A stretch of 26,893 nt of DNA from positions 1-26,893 of IMG/VR virus record IMGVR_UViG_3300042448_001849; one strand, given 5' to 3'. The position numbers were made by a program, and so were the translations under genes. Shown one piece after another: positions 1 through 9,788 of the stretch; position 1 is the first letter of the stretch, and the number at the start of each line of letters is the position of its first letter. The notes below the pieces were generated by a model. It worked only from the letters and a program-made list of their open reading frames with translations. It searched no databases and was not told where the DNA came from. This DNA comes from a virus.

Positions 1-2
1 TT

Positions 3-3000
3 TTCAGGAGAGTCAATAGCAACTTCTGAAGTTTCTGTAGCTTGACGCTCTCCTGTTGTAGGAGGGAACCTACGCTCAGCAGCTGGAGTAGGAACTTCTC
101 CAAATAGTCCAGGACCAGCAACTTCAGTAATTGCCTCAATGATCTCTGCGTCATCTGCCTCGGACCAATCAAGAAGTCCTTTTTCGTTTATAACATCGCG
201 AATCTTGTCAGCCGTGTCATCATCAACGGTGTTTCCGGTCTGCTCTACAAGATCTGCAATTATCTGTGAGTGCGCCTGAAGTCTTGGTGTTGTATCTCCC
301 ATGTCATTAGATTCTTTTTTAAGATCTAAAAGAATCTGGTTGGTGTTAATGTCCTGGTATTGAATAGCATCACGCATTGCCTCAATAGGAACCTCAACGG
401 TGATGTTGTCAAACGCTAGAAGAGCCGCGCCTGAACCATCGGTGATACCAGAAAGCATCTGTTCGATGAGATCTGCAACCTCGTAGTCGGCAGAAAGAAT
501 CTCTGGATTATCAGTGTAGCCGTTCTCATCGACGTCGGGTTGCGAAGGTACATATGCATCTGTATTTGGAATGTAGTAGTCAGGGTTGTCAAAGTCAATT
601 GGAATGTTTTCAATAAGTGAGCCAGGTAGAGGGTCTGGTGAAGGTGTTTGCTTCTCATTTGCAACCGGAGAATCTCCAGGTGCAGATGCATCCTTAAGTT
701 GACGAATCTCCTGAACAATGTCGTCTACAAGTTGCGCCTCTTCAGCTGAAGGCACGCCGCCTTGCGCATCAATAAGCTTATTAAGGTTATTGTTGTTACC
801 GTTTACAGAGTCATAGATATTCGCAACCACCCGGTTAGGATCTAGTCCAGCTTCCCAGATCGCGTTGAACAATGCCTCGGCAGGTACAAACTCTGCGCCT
901 GCGCTAAACTCTAGCTGTCCCGCACCAGAAGGGACTCCTAAGTTTACCTGCGGGATATTTACACTGTCTTGAATCTCTGCAGGGTCAAGGATGTCGTTGT
1001 CATCATCTACGTTTGCGTTAAGAATCTCTGCAAGCGCTGCATCTGTAGAATTGCCAAGCATAGCTTGAGATAAAGCTTGAACAAGATCCTGTGGCGTAAA
1101 CCTAATCGCTAACTTCTGCGGATCGTCTGTAAAATCACTGCTAGCCTCGTCAATGCGACCTTCTGGAGAGTAATCTACAGTGTTAAACTTAAATGCTCCA
1201 TCTGGAACATTGAATCCGTTAAATAGACCTGGAGCTGAAGGTACGTTTGGGCTTGGAGTCTTTGGTGGAGTTCCGCCTGACGGAGGAGTTGGAGGCTCGT
1301 CTGGGGCATCACCAGTACCTGACGATATCTCGTTTCTTGAATCATCAATTTTACGTTTTGCTTCTTCAACAGTCGCTGCACGGCCAAGATTTATGTCGCG
1401 TGCACCATCACGAACCATCCATGTGCGAGAGTCACTGCTCCAAACCATCACGCCACCGTTGTAGTCAAAGCCAGTACTTGATCCCTCGCGAGGGCGCAGG
1501 TCTGAATCTTTTTTTGCGATATCTACTTGAGACTGTTCATCGGAAGGAGTTAGAGGCTCATCTGGGCTGTCGCCTTCTTCTAATTGCGCATCTTCATTTA
1601 GGTCTTTCCAAGAATCGTACCCGTACGCCTCAGCAAATGCATCCTTGTGCTCATCTGGTATGTTGAATGACATCTCAGGCCACATTCCGTTAGACTCAAC
1701 CGCACCGGCAAATGTAACCTTACCTGCTAGTCCTTTAGTCTTAATCCAGGCATTTGCAACTTCTTCTGAAGTGTAGTCTTCATCAGGGTTAAGTCCAATA
1801 TCCCCATAGTCCTCTTGATCCATAGCAAAATCTACAGTGTATTTTTTGCCTACTGCTGCTCGTGTGTCTGGGGCAGAGTACTCTTCTGAGCTATCTCGCA
1901 AATCTTCTAGCGTAGCCTCTTCATCACCGAAGTACACTCTAAAAGCGTTTAGAAGATCTTCTTCATTATCAGCAGAAATACTTACGCTTGGCATAATTCC
2001 GCCTTCTTCAATAGCGTCAAGTTTTGCTGTAGGTGCGACAGGCTTAATATTTTGATCAAACCAAGCTCGTACTATATCTTTGAATGGAGTGTCTTTTGTG
2101 AGTCCGGCATTTTCTGCAGCTTGCTCTGGATCTGCAAAATCAAGTTTCATACCTGCTGGTGGTTTGCCTGGACTAGGTGGCGTTCCTCCTGACGGAGGAG
2201 TTGGTGGTTCATCTGGGCCGCCGGCGTCTGCATTAGGCATTTCATCTTGAATCGCATCAGTTGCTTTAGACATGATGTTATTGCGTTCCTCGAGCGAGAT
2301 CTTATCGTTCTCATAGAGATCGTCGACAGCTGACTCAATGTCGTCAAAACCAATCTGACGATCTTCATCTTGCATAATGTCAGAAAACTTCTGCATTATG
2401 TCATTTCTGTTTTTAAGACTTATTAAACCCGCGTCATAAATGGCATCTACGACATTTTCTGTCTCAGTGAATCCAAGTCCGTCGCCGTCGCCGTCGCCGT
2501 CGTCGTCAAAATCAAAGTCGCCGTCTCCGCCGTCGTCGTCATCTTCTCTTATACCGTCTAACTCTTCTTGTACGAGCTCTTTATATCTTTTGATAGCAGT
2601 ATTTATAAAAGCTTCTTTATCAAAGTCAACAGGCTCTTCGTCACCACTCTCAACAAAGTCATTGCGATCTTCAATTGCCCTATCAACGATTGCTTCTAAG
2701 TTTTCACGCATCTGAGCAGCGGCGTCGTCAATAAATTCTTTATCTGACATGCCTTCTGGCTTATTGTCCTTAATGTCCTGTGACAGCTCATACGCATCGC
2801 CGGCATCTTCATAGATGTTCTCAATGAAGCCTACAGCAAGCTTTTCTGCATCCTCGTCTAATTGTTCTTGTAGATCATTAGCTGGAGATCTATTTCCAGA
2901 TGCAAGATCAATAACATAGTCTGAAAAACCTGATCCAGGAGTGTTTGAACCTGGTCCTGAAGGAGGAGTTGGTGGTTCATCTGGGCCGCCGGCGGTAATT

Positions 3001-5744
3001 TCTGCTAGAGCTTCATCCCAGTCTTCTTGTGTGCTAAGTCTCGACATAAGAATGCCGTCTTCGTCACTGTCAGGCCCATCACCAATTAGTTTTCTTGCAA
3101 GTTCTTCAGATACTGTTTTTTCTGGGAATGTAAAGCGAACGACTCGCTCATCACCAAACCCTAGGCCTCCTCCGTAGTTATCTGGACTTATTCCTACGTG
3201 TATGCCTAGCTCGTTTGCTTGGTCGACAACGTGTTGCATTATCGTCTTATCATCATCCCATGGCTCGTCCATTTCTGCTAGGATAATGTCAAATGTTTTT
3301 CCATCTGGCTTCTCAATAGAGTTTTTTGAACCCCACAATGATGATGGGTCTTCTGGGTCACCGCCGTCGCCTGACGGAGGAGTTGGTGGTTCATCTGGGC
3401 CGGAGCCACCGTCGCCACCGTCGCCTGTGCCGGAGCCGTCGCCTGTAGGCTTGTCGGAACCATCGAGGACTGCCTTGATCTCTTCTTCAGATACACCGTT
3501 TCTGTCAGCAAGAATCTTTGGAGTCCATTTATTAGCTTTCATATCCTGGCGCAGTTCAGCAGCAGATGGCAAGATAGCTTCTTTTCCAGCGAGCTTGTTT
3601 CCACCGTTAAGTTTTTCAAGAGTAGCTTGAATAGCTAGAGGGCTAGAGTATGCACGAGGACCTAATCCTAAGTGAGTACGACGCCAGACCTTGTCAGTTG
3701 CATCCCATCTAAACATCTCTTGTTTGATAGCTTGTCTAGCATCAAACGTTCTGCCGCTAAGATCTACAGTTACAATGTCAGGGATGACACCAGACTCTCC
3801 CCACAAACCGCCTCTTCCGTCTTTCTTATAGATACTATACTTAACGCCGTTTTCAAGAGTTCCTTCAATTTTTGCATTAGGGTCTCTACTTGCTTGTAGC
3901 TTAATAATTTGTTGAGTTATCGAGCCACTAAACTTCTCCGCGCCATCTATAGGTGGATCCATGTTGATTTCGTCTACTGACTTGTCATCTGACACAGGAG
4001 CGTTACCTTCAAGAGTACGCCCATACTCCGCCTCTAGGCGACGAACTTCTTCACGAGGAATGCCAAGATCTTTTGCAACCTTGTCAAGTGAGTCGCCTGC
4101 CATGCGACGTTCGTAGATTTCTTTGCCTCCGGCTTTAGCAGAAGGGATGTTAGCGATAGGCTCTAGTTTACGGTCACGCTTAACTTCTTCTGCCTTAATC
4201 CAACGTGGAATGTCTGCTTCAGCTGCCTCCCACGACGGGTACTCTTTATCATACGCGCTAAATTTACCACCAAAATCGTATCCAGCTTTAACCGATACAG
4301 GACTAGCGTAATCATTTGCGATTTCCTTATTGTACTCGACGTACGGGAGTCCTTCTTCACCAAATACTCTATCTGCGCCAATTGCTCTACGTTCAACATC
4401 TGGCATGCGGCCTCTTCTAACGACGCCTTCCCAACCTGCGGGTACCTTGTTTCCATTTTGATCTACGCCGCTCTTGACAAGTTCTTCAAGTCTATCAAAC
4501 TCTGCGTTATAAGCTGTTCTAGTATCTAGGCGAGCTTTAACTGCCCGCTGGCCATCCCGCTGTCCTTCTGTAAGACTCTCGCCTTTAACTGCGTCGTACG
4601 CTTCTTGATCTCCGTTAGCGAGATCATTAACATCAGCCCAGTTACCTGCGTCGCCAACCTTGTCCGCAAGTGAACCATCTGCATTTTGACGATAGAGAGT
4701 ATACTCACCGTCGGTTACCTTAGCGGTGTAGTTATCATCTGACGTAAATGTGTTGTCATCTGCCTTTGTCCAGCCTGTGGGCGCGTCTTGACGTGTAGCT
4801 ATAATGTCAGCCCTTGATGGAATTCCTAAAACTGATTGGTCTGGTGTAGCACCTGGAGTAATTCCAGCCTTCTTAAGAGCTTCGCTTGAAATGCGCGCGG
4901 CGTACGTATCAACGTTTCCAGGTTGAACTGCATAGATGCCGTCTGGTAGATTTTTATTTCCTGAAACTTGGATAAGACCAGCTGGACGCTGGTTTGCAGC
5001 TCCTGGTCTTGGTGAGCTTACACCTACATAGACACCGGACGCTGCTGCAACTGAGCCACCAGATGTGCGGAAGCGGAAGTTTGCACCGCGTCCCATTTCA
5101 ACCCAGCGGCCTTTCTTGTCACGCCACTGTAAGGCAACGCGTGCGCGTCGAGCTGCAGAAGAGTTACCGCTGCCAAACGCGGCAACGATAGGTGAAAGGT
5201 TATCAATCTTAAAGTACGCGGCGAGAAGAGTCTTACTTGCATTAAGTCGGGCAAACGCGTGTTCGCGTTCTAGTGAACCTGGTGTTGCTGCATGTGCGGA
5301 TGCGACTAGAGGACGAATTGATTCGTCGATAGAAGGATCGGCTGCAATCCATCGCGCGTTCTTCTTAAGAAACTCTTCACCTGACAGCGAGGCGTTGAGA
5401 GTAGAGAGCGGGTGACCTGCAACTAATAGATCTGTGTTATGTGTTTGGCTAGCTGTAAACGTCTTTGTTGCAACGTTGAGGAAGCGTGAAACCTCTTTTA
5501 TCACCGCAAAGTCTAATGAGACGTCATCGAGTGAAGACAAACTTGAAAGTGCTCGGTTCATTACAATAAGCGCAGAGCGTGGAGTTACGCGACGCTCCTG
5601 AGGAACCTTAGAGTTTGCCTCAGAGACAAGTGCAAGAACTTGCTCGCGAAGAGATAGTACAGGCATATAGTTACTGTCATTCTTCTTACGTGCAGCCTTA
5701 CGCTTTAGCGTACGCTCAATCTTCTTGTTTAGAGGTGCGTCCAT
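3..5744 (-). CDS. Giant virion-associated multidomain protein (partial, runs off left edge)
   Basis: The frame is open from the ATG at 5744 to the window edge, giving at least 1914 codons. The ATG overlaps the stop of the upstream gene (TAATG). The N-terminus is basic (MDAPLNKKIERTLKRKAARK), followed by roughly 330 residues of globular sequence. The rest alternates folded modules with Pro-rich linkers reading PDEPPTPPSG, near residues 782-792, 918-930, 1174-1187 and 1479-1492, plus a degenerate copy near 1390-1400. Residues about 1067-1090 form an Asp/Gly tract. Two helical segments near residues 1090-1170 are internal duplicates (each contains ISL..RN.IM.K). Position directly behind the portal and an accessory protein suggests a head or virion protein, possibly packaged. 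I recognise no catalytic domain. Short segments such as 'DKVAKDLGIPREEVRR' resemble helix-turn-helix elements, but this is weak. Confidence 0.85.
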   Translation of the reverse strand, partial: MDAPLNKKIERTLKRKAARKKNDSNYMPVLSLREQVLALVSEANSKVPQERRVTPRSALIVMNRALSSLSSLDDVSLDFAVIKEVSRFLNVATKTFTASQTHNTDLLVAGHPLSTLNASLSGEEFLKKNARWIAADPSIDESIRPLVASAHAATPGSLEREHAFARLNASKTLLAAYFKIDNLSPIVAAFGSGNSSAARRARVALQWRDKKGRWVEMGRGANFRFRTSGGSVAAASGVYVGVSSPRPGAANQRPAGLIQVSGNKNLPDGIYAVQPGNVDTYAARISSEALKKAGITPGATPDQSVLGIPSRADIIATRQDAPTGWTKADDNTFTSDDNYTAKVTDGEYTLYRQNADGSLADKVGDAGNWADVNDLANGDQEAYDAVKGESLTEGQRDGQRAVKARLDTRTAYNAEFDRLEELVKSGVDQNGNKVPAGWEGVVRRGRMPDVERRAIGADRVFGEEGLPYVEYNKEIANDYASPVSVKAGYDFGGKFSAYDKEYPSWEAAEADIPRWIKAEEVKRDRKLEPIANIPSAKAGGKEIYERRMAGDSLDKVAKDLGIPREEVRRLEAEYGRTLEGNAPVSDDKSVDEINMDPPIDGAEKFSGSITQQIIKLQASRDPNAKIEGTLENGVKYSIYKKDGRGGLWGESGVIPDIVTVDLSGRTFDARQAIKQEMFRWDATDKVWRRTHLGLGPRAYSSPLAIQATLEKLNGGNKLAGKEAILPSAAELRQDMKANKWTPKILADRNGVSEEEIKAVLDGSDKPTGDGSGTGDGGDGGSGPDEPPTPPSGDGGDPEDPSSLWGSKNSIEKPDGKTFDIILAEMDEPWDDDKTIMQHVVDQANELGIHVGISPDNYGGGLGFGDERVVRFTFPEKTVSEELARKLIGDGPDSDEDGILMSRLSTQEDWDEALAEITAGGPDEPPTPPSGPGSNTPGSGFSDYVIDLASGNRSPANDLQEQLDEDAEKLAVGFIENIYEDAGDAYELSQDIKDNKPEGMSDKEFIDDAAAQMRENLEAIVDRAIEDRNDFVESGDEEPVDFDKEAFINTAIKRYKELVQEELDGIREDDDDGGDGDFDFDDDGDGDGDGLGFTETENVVDAIYDAGLISLKNRNDIMQKFSDIMQDEDRQIGFDDIESAVDDLYENDKISLEERNNIMSKATDAIQDEMPNADAGGPDEPPTPPSGGTPPSPGKPPAGMKLDFADPEQAAENAGLTKDTPFKDIVRAWFDQNIKPVAPTAKLDAIEEGGIMPSVSISADNEEDLLNAFRVYFGDEEATLEDLRDSSEEYSAPDTRAAVGKKYTVDFAMDQEDYGDIGLNPDEDYTSEEVANAWIKTKGLAGKVTFAGAVESNGMWPEMSFNIPDEHKDAFAEAYGYDSWKDLNEDAQLEEGDSPDEPLTPSDEQSQVDIAKKDSDLRPREGSSTGFDYNGGVMVWSSDSRTWMVRDGARDINLGRAATVEEAKRKIDDSRNEISSGTGDAPDEPPTPPSGGTPPKTPSPNVPSAPGLFNGFNVPDGAFKFNTVDYSPEGRIDEASSDFTDDPQKLAIRFTPQDLVQALSQAMLGNSTDAALAEILNANVDDDNDILDPAEIQDSVNIPQVNLGVPSGAGQLEFSAGAEFVPAEALFNAIWEAGLDPNRVVANIYDSVNGNNNNLNKLIDAQGGVPSAEEAQLVDDIVQEIRQLKDASAPGDSPVANEKQTPSPDPLPGSLIENIPIDFDNPDYYIPNTDAYVPSQPDVDENGYTDNPEILSADYEVADLIEQMLSGITDGSGAALLAFDNITVEVPIEAMRDAIQYQDINTNQILLDLKKESNDMGDTTPRLQAHSQIIADLVEQTGNTVDDDTADKIRDVINEKGLLDWSEADDAEIIEAITEVAGPGLFGEVPTPAAERRFPPTTGERQATETSEVAIDSPE

Positions 5745-7318
5745 TACATAGCTCCCTTGCGCTTCTTTGGAAGTAAATCTGCGTCCTTAGATTCATAAAG
5801 TTTTGTCGCTAGTGTATATGCTCGCTCAAACGGGATATCCCCGTCTCTTACACCTCGTAGCCATGCACCGCGTAGCGCAGGGATTGCCTCATAGCCTAAA
5901 GATGAATACTCAGCCATCGCGTGAATAGCGTGCTCAGGTGAGCCATACTCATCTGCAGATTTAAGCGCTATAGATAAAAGTTCATGTTGCATTATTGAAG
6001 CCTCTGCACGAGAAGAACGGGGATGTGCCTTAGGCAAAAGATCGTTGTCCTGCTTGTAGTTTGAATTTGCAGGTGAGCCAGACTTTAAAAGCTTAAGGAA
6101 AGCGTTAACACGAGCCATTGCCCAACCGTCGCGAGTCATACCTGGTCGATGACTAGATGAGAACGCGCCTGAACCTCTACGGTAGACAGCCTTTAACATT
6201 GGAAGTGTTGCCTTACGCCCAGGCTTTGCTTTTTCGTTATGCGCTGCTACCTTATTGCGAAGTCCTGCCTCTGTTCGTGCAGAGAAAACAATCTTCTTAG
6301 ATCCTGAAGCAGATCCTGGCTTGTTTTTCTTTGAGCCGCGGATACGATCTTTCTTTGAAGCCTTACGTGAGCTTGCTGCAGTAATAGGTCCGCCGGTTGC
6401 CCACGCGTTACACGTACGAGAAGCAGCGCACTTGAAATCTAGCGCTTCGCAGTATCCAAGCTCTGCCTGGCCAATTGCTGCGTCAGCATCTACCGCGCTT
6501 GAGTCACCTTGCTCTATTCCAGACGCAATGCAGTCAAGCATCTTTGGAGTGCGAATAAAGAATACGCAATTTCCACAAACTGCAGTCTTTGCTTCCTCGG
6601 CAGTTGTTTTCCACTTGTCAGCTTTTTCTTGCCAAAATTCTTCGTTAGGCTCATTTGGGTTCAATGGGCCGTAACCAACGTTGTCAATTGCGTTTTGACG
6701 ATTCTTTAAGTTAAGTTCAATGTCCTGCGTAGCCTCGGGACAATCATATGTCTCTTCTTCAACTGCAAGCTCTGAATCATTCGACGCATCTACAGGCACA
6801 CAGTTTGGCACCATCTTCCCGCTCTTGCCCTTTTTCATTCCTACTTGCTTGTAACCATCCCAGCAAGGACTCTTGTTTGCAAGCGCAGAAGTATCAACAG
6901 AGTCTAATAAATCAATTGAAGCCGTGATCTGGCTGTCTTCAACCTTAACTACTCCGTCAGGGATAACCGCAAAGCGGCACTTGCCGTCGTCTTCAATTGG
7001 TTGTTTAATAATCTTGCAAACACCAGGACCTTCGTAGAGTACACAGTTGATGCACTTAACACCAATTTCTTTATACTCGTTTTCAGCCGCAGGAGTGTAT
7101 CCTGCCCAGATGCCTGTTTTGTCCTCGTTAAACTTTCCGTGCTTCTCTGCGATCTCTAAGAGAGCTGCAGCAAGGTCCTGCTCTTCAGCAACGATAATTC
7201 CTGCTGCTGTAATTGGTTCAGCCTGCTTCTCTTTCTCAAGGTAAAGACCGACGGCGACGGCAGCGACGTTAGCAAGGGCGTTAACAAGGTCTGTCTTGTC
7301 AACCTTTGGTTTTTCCAT
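5744..7318 (-). CDS. Cys-rich mosaic phage protein behind the portal
   Basis: 524 residues; starts 5 nt after the portal stop, and its TAA overlaps the ATG of the giant gene. Module 1 has Cys89, Cys92, Cys101 and Cys114. A short 'CWDGYKQVG' element with Cys152 and Cys173 follows. Module 2 carries Cys248, Cys251, Cys263, Cys290, Cys297 and Cys303 and ends in 'CNAWATGG'. The paired CxxC spacing suggests metal or iron-sulfur binding. Residues about 340-432 contain 'YRRGSGAFSSSHRPGM' and 'WAMARVNAFLKLL', a domain pattern I associate with unassigned proteins of tailed phages (DUF5824-like, from memory). The C-terminal 80 residues are helical. Position between portal and giant protein suggests a head-associated role. 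No protease triad is evident. Function unknown. Confidence 0.85.
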   Translation of the reverse strand: MEKPKVDKTDLVNALANVAAVAVGLYLEKEKQAEPITAAGIIVAEEQDLAAALLEIAEKHGKFNEDKTGIWAGYTPAAENEYKEIGVKCINCVLYEGPGVCKIIKQPIEDDGKCRFAVIPDGVVKVEDSQITASIDLLDSVDTSALANKSPCWDGYKQVGMKKGKSGKMVPNCVPVDASNDSELAVEEETYDCPEATQDIELNLKNRQNAIDNVGYGPLNPNEPNEEFWQEKADKWKTTAEEAKTAVCGNCVFFIRTPKMLDCIASGIEQGDSSAVDADAAIGQAELGYCEALDFKCAASRTCNAWATGGPITAASSRKASKKDRIRGSKKNKPGSASGSKKIVFSARTEAGLRNKVAAHNEKAKPGRKATLPMLKAVYRRGSGAFSSSHRPGMTRDGWAMARVNAFLKLLKSGSPANSNYKQDNDLLPKAHPRSSRAEASIMQHELLSIALKSADEYGSPEHAIHAMAEYSSLGYEAIPALRGAWLRGVRDGDIPFERAYTLATKLYESKDADLLPKKRKGAM

Positions 7319-7323
7319 TGTAG

Positions 7324-9042
7324 TTAGATGCCTTCCCGTAGAGCTGGTGGTAATTCTTCTTCTGCCGGGGCAGGAGTTGCAGGTGGCGTTGCGTTCTCTA
7401 AGATCTGTTGAATCTCCTGAGGAACGGGAGCAACGGAGTCAGCCTGTTGCGAATCGCGAACAGACTTCATAACCTCGGGAGCGATAGCTCCAATCATTGC
7501 CTGTGTAAGCTCTGGAGAGATAGAGCCCTTCTCTACGAGAAGGCGGATAGCAAGCTCATTTGGATCCGGCGCGTCGGTAGCCGCAAAGCCGTGAGCGCGA
7601 CGCCATGTCTCGTAGGACACCGCCATCTTGTCAAAGCCTGAGTCTGCATCGGCCGCTCTGTCATTACGTGTAGCAACCTGTGAAGGGTCAAACCAAACGG
7701 TAATACGTCGAACGTCCTCCTCGGCAAACCCTCCTGCAACGAGCGCAGGGCGTAGGTATGCAACTGTGAGAGCGTCCGCGATAAGAAGCATCAACGGTTC
7801 GATATGTGACTTATAGAGAGCTTCATCAATTTGGAGCGCGTTAGAGTACTTAACGTTTGCAAGCCCTGTGACAATATCCTTAGGAACATCAAGTCCCTGG
7901 AGGATACGCTCGAGGACGCGATCTGCGCGTTGTGCAAGTGCAGGGTCAAACGAGCGCTCAAACTTAAACTGCTTAATTTTGTCGCCAAGTTCTGCAGGTC
8001 CACGAATAATAAGCGGTACAACGGCGGAGGCAGAGTCTTCATCACGGATAGGAGTTGTCATCGCATCCATGAGTTGATCCTCAAACTCGTCCGCAGCTTC
8101 CTCGGCAGTCATGCCAGGATTCAGATCGTTCTCGTCATCATATGGATAGTCAGGATCTGGAGACGCGGCAACAGACAGACCGTCTGGTAGATAGAGAGCG
8201 CCAGCGTTTAAGCGAGAGCGCGCGGTCGCACGAAACGTTCTGTTAAGCAAAAGCAGCTCTGAGCAAAGATCAAGTAGACCGCGCAAAGACGAATCAGCCT
8301 CCTCAGAGTAGCGTGGGTGAGCTCTCCAGATGCGACCAACAAATGCTGTGTTAGGAAGTTTAGCTGCACCTGCGCCGGAGCGAGCAGACGAGGTTCCGAT
8401 AATGTCGCGACGTGGAACGATGACATACGCGTTCTTAGAGTCAAGTTGTAGCTCGTCCGTCGAGCGAATATCCCAGGATTCTTTTAACCCTGAGCCTTTA
8501 CGCTCTGGCGATTGAACAAGATAACACTCGCCTGTAACCGATAGATTAAGGGCTGCATCCTTTAGAAGACCCGCTTGTCCGCCGTATGCGGAGTCTAAAC
8601 GCGATAGAGCGCGCTCTGCGGCAGCCGCAAGACGTGAGTCAATAACGTTACTGTCACGTGCAGGTACAGGACTTTCCGCAGGGTTATCAACTACCGCCGC
8701 GTATAAACGAATACGTGAAACTACAGATGCAACGAGGTTAAAGGCATACTTGATCTCGCCGATGGCGTCGTAGTATTCCCAAGCTTCAGATTGCCAGTCG
8801 CTTGATCCGCCAGTGCGGCGTTGCTTAAATCTTTCAACCTCACCCTTGTCGTTAATCTGCAACTGAACTGCCGCGGCTGTAAGAGCGCGAGGAGCAGAGT
8901 AAGGAACTGTCTGTGCGTAGGTGACACCTTCATAGACTATTGATTGTTGCTGAGTCTGGCGAGGTGCCTGTGCGGTGATGCGACGAGGACCGGTGGTAGC
9001 CCGGTTAGGCTTCTTACTATTATCCTTAGAGAATAGTCCCAC
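7324..9042 (-). CDS. Portal protein
   Basis: 572 residues, a normal size for siphovirus-type portals. The start is GTG, supported by a strong Shine-Dalgarno sequence (GAGGAG, 6-nt spacing). Portal-like features in order: an N-terminal 'IKYAFNLVASVVSRIRLYAA' helix near residues 95-115, 'LLKDAALNLSVTGECYLV' near 160-177, 'RIWRAHPRYSEEADSSLRG' followed by a long helix 'LCSELLLLNRTFRATARSRL' near 237-275, and a C-terminal acidic, Pro-rich tail. The portal forms the dodecameric ring at the capsid vertex through which the terminase pumps DNA. The terminase lies about 4.3 kb upstream, with lysis and small genes between, which is a looser arrangement than usual. Assigned from motif pattern and neighbours; no search was run. 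Confidence 0.85.
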   Translation of the reverse strand: MGLFSKDNSKKPNRATTGPRRITAQAPRQTQQQSIVYEGVTYAQTVPYSAPRALTAAAVQLQINDKGEVERFKQRRTGGSSDWQSEAWEYYDAIGEIKYAFNLVASVVSRIRLYAAVVDNPAESPVPARDSNVIDSRLAAAAERALSRLDSAYGGQAGLLKDAALNLSVTGECYLVQSPERKGSGLKESWDIRSTDELQLDSKNAYVIVPRRDIIGTSSARSGAGAAKLPNTAFVGRIWRAHPRYSEEADSSLRGLLDLCSELLLLNRTFRATARSRLNAGALYLPDGLSVAASPDPDYPYDDENDLNPGMTAEEAADEFEDQLMDAMTTPIRDEDSASAVVPLIIRGPAELGDKIKQFKFERSFDPALAQRADRVLERILQGLDVPKDIVTGLANVKYSNALQIDEALYKSHIEPLMLLIADALTVAYLRPALVAGGFAEEDVRRITVWFDPSQVATRNDRAADADSGFDKMAVSYETWRRAHGFAATDAPDPNELAIRLLVEKGSISPELTQAMIGAIAPEVMKSVRDSQQADSVAPVPQEIQQILENATPPATPAPAEEELPPALREGI

Positions 9043-9081
9043 GTGTTACTCCTCGTCGTTGTCTAACGGAGCGCTTGGTCA

Positions 9082-9399
9082 TTACTGATCCAGGCGCGCA
9101 GTTATAAGTCCTGCTATAGCGGACAGGGTAAATATACACCCTACTAGGATAGTCATACTTGGAAATAGAGCGTATGAAAACACAACTGGGAGCGCGACCC
9201 ATAAAGAGACGCACCAAGGGCAGGTAAAGAAGTAGCCTATCTGAGAAGAGTGCGGAGGCTTTCTATCCCAGATCCAGTCACGGGCTGGAGCTAAGATTTC
9301 GTCCAAGACGATGAGCCGTGTCAATCGGTAGACAAATAGGGAGAGGATGATGATATGCGCGATAGGCATACGCTCGATCATATATGTATCTATGTTCAT
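9082..9399 (-). CDS. Small membrane protein, DUF1360-like
   Basis: 105 residues. I chose the ATG at 9399 over an upstream in-frame ATG because it makes an ATGA overlap with the preceding stop and has AAAGGA 9 nt upstream. An N-terminal hydrophobic helix runs straight into 'YRLTRLIVLDEI'. Then come 'RDWIWDR' and 'GYFFTCPWCVSLWVA', leading into two further hydrophobic helices. The YRLTRL/CPWC pattern matches the DUF1360 family, small membrane proteins common in actinobacteria and their phages. Biochemical role unknown. It is translationally coupled to the gene before it and sits just upstream of the portal. Confidence 0.8.
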   Translation of the reverse strand: MNIDTYMIERMPIAHIIILSLFVYRLTRLIVLDEILAPARDWIWDRKPPHSSQIGYFFTCPWCVSLWVALPVVFSYALFPSMTILVGCIFTLSAIAGLITARLDQ

Positions 9400-9788
9400 T
9401 CGGTAGGGTCCTTTACTGAGTCCATTGTTATATACGGGCTCCAAGATCGCAGTCTGCTGCCGCAGGTTGAGCAACCTTGGGTCTTACGAAACGCTATAAC
9501 CTTCCCTGACTCCATAAGTGCCTGGGAATCTACTGATTTATCTCCTGACCAGTTAAGGTTAGAAATTTTCTCGCGGAAAATTAGCCGCGGTCCTGAGTGA
9601 TGATCTCCTGCGACCATAAGGATTAGCTCGTTGTGATCATTTTGAAGAATCACGAGGCGGACGCGTTCTAAAAACTTGTTGCCGCTAGGCACGTGGGAAT
9701 ACTGTGTAGACGCGGTCGTAAAATCCTCTAAGATTCCCGGCGCAATCGCAACTATGGTCGCGGGGAAGAAATCGTGAACGATCTTCAT
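9396..9788 (-). CDS. Conserved small phage protein with CSTCGSRLRSW motif
   Basis: 130 residues. Both ends form ATGA overlaps with neighbours (9785-9788 and 9396-9399), so it is translated as the middle member of a three-gene coupled set. The C-terminal third has 'GCSTCGSRLRSWSPY', a C-x2-C knuckle with basic residues that I recall from small proteins encoded near actinophage portals. The centre contains 'DHHSGPRLIFREKISNLNWSGD'-type beta-rich sequence. No enzymatic motif is visible. A role in head assembly is possible from position only. Confidence 0.75.
   Translation of the reverse strand: MKIVHDFFPATIVAIAPGILEDFTTASTQYSHVPSGNKFLERVRLVILQNDHNELILMVAGDHHSGPRLIFREKISNLNWSGDKSVDSQALMESGKVIAFRKTQGCSTCGSRLRSWSPYITMDSVKDPTE

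Noticed and set aside
1180-3630. Several plus-strand ORFs rich in Ser, Pro and Gly
   Set aside because: They are reverse-strand shadows of the Pro-rich linkers and Asp-Gly tract of the giant protein.
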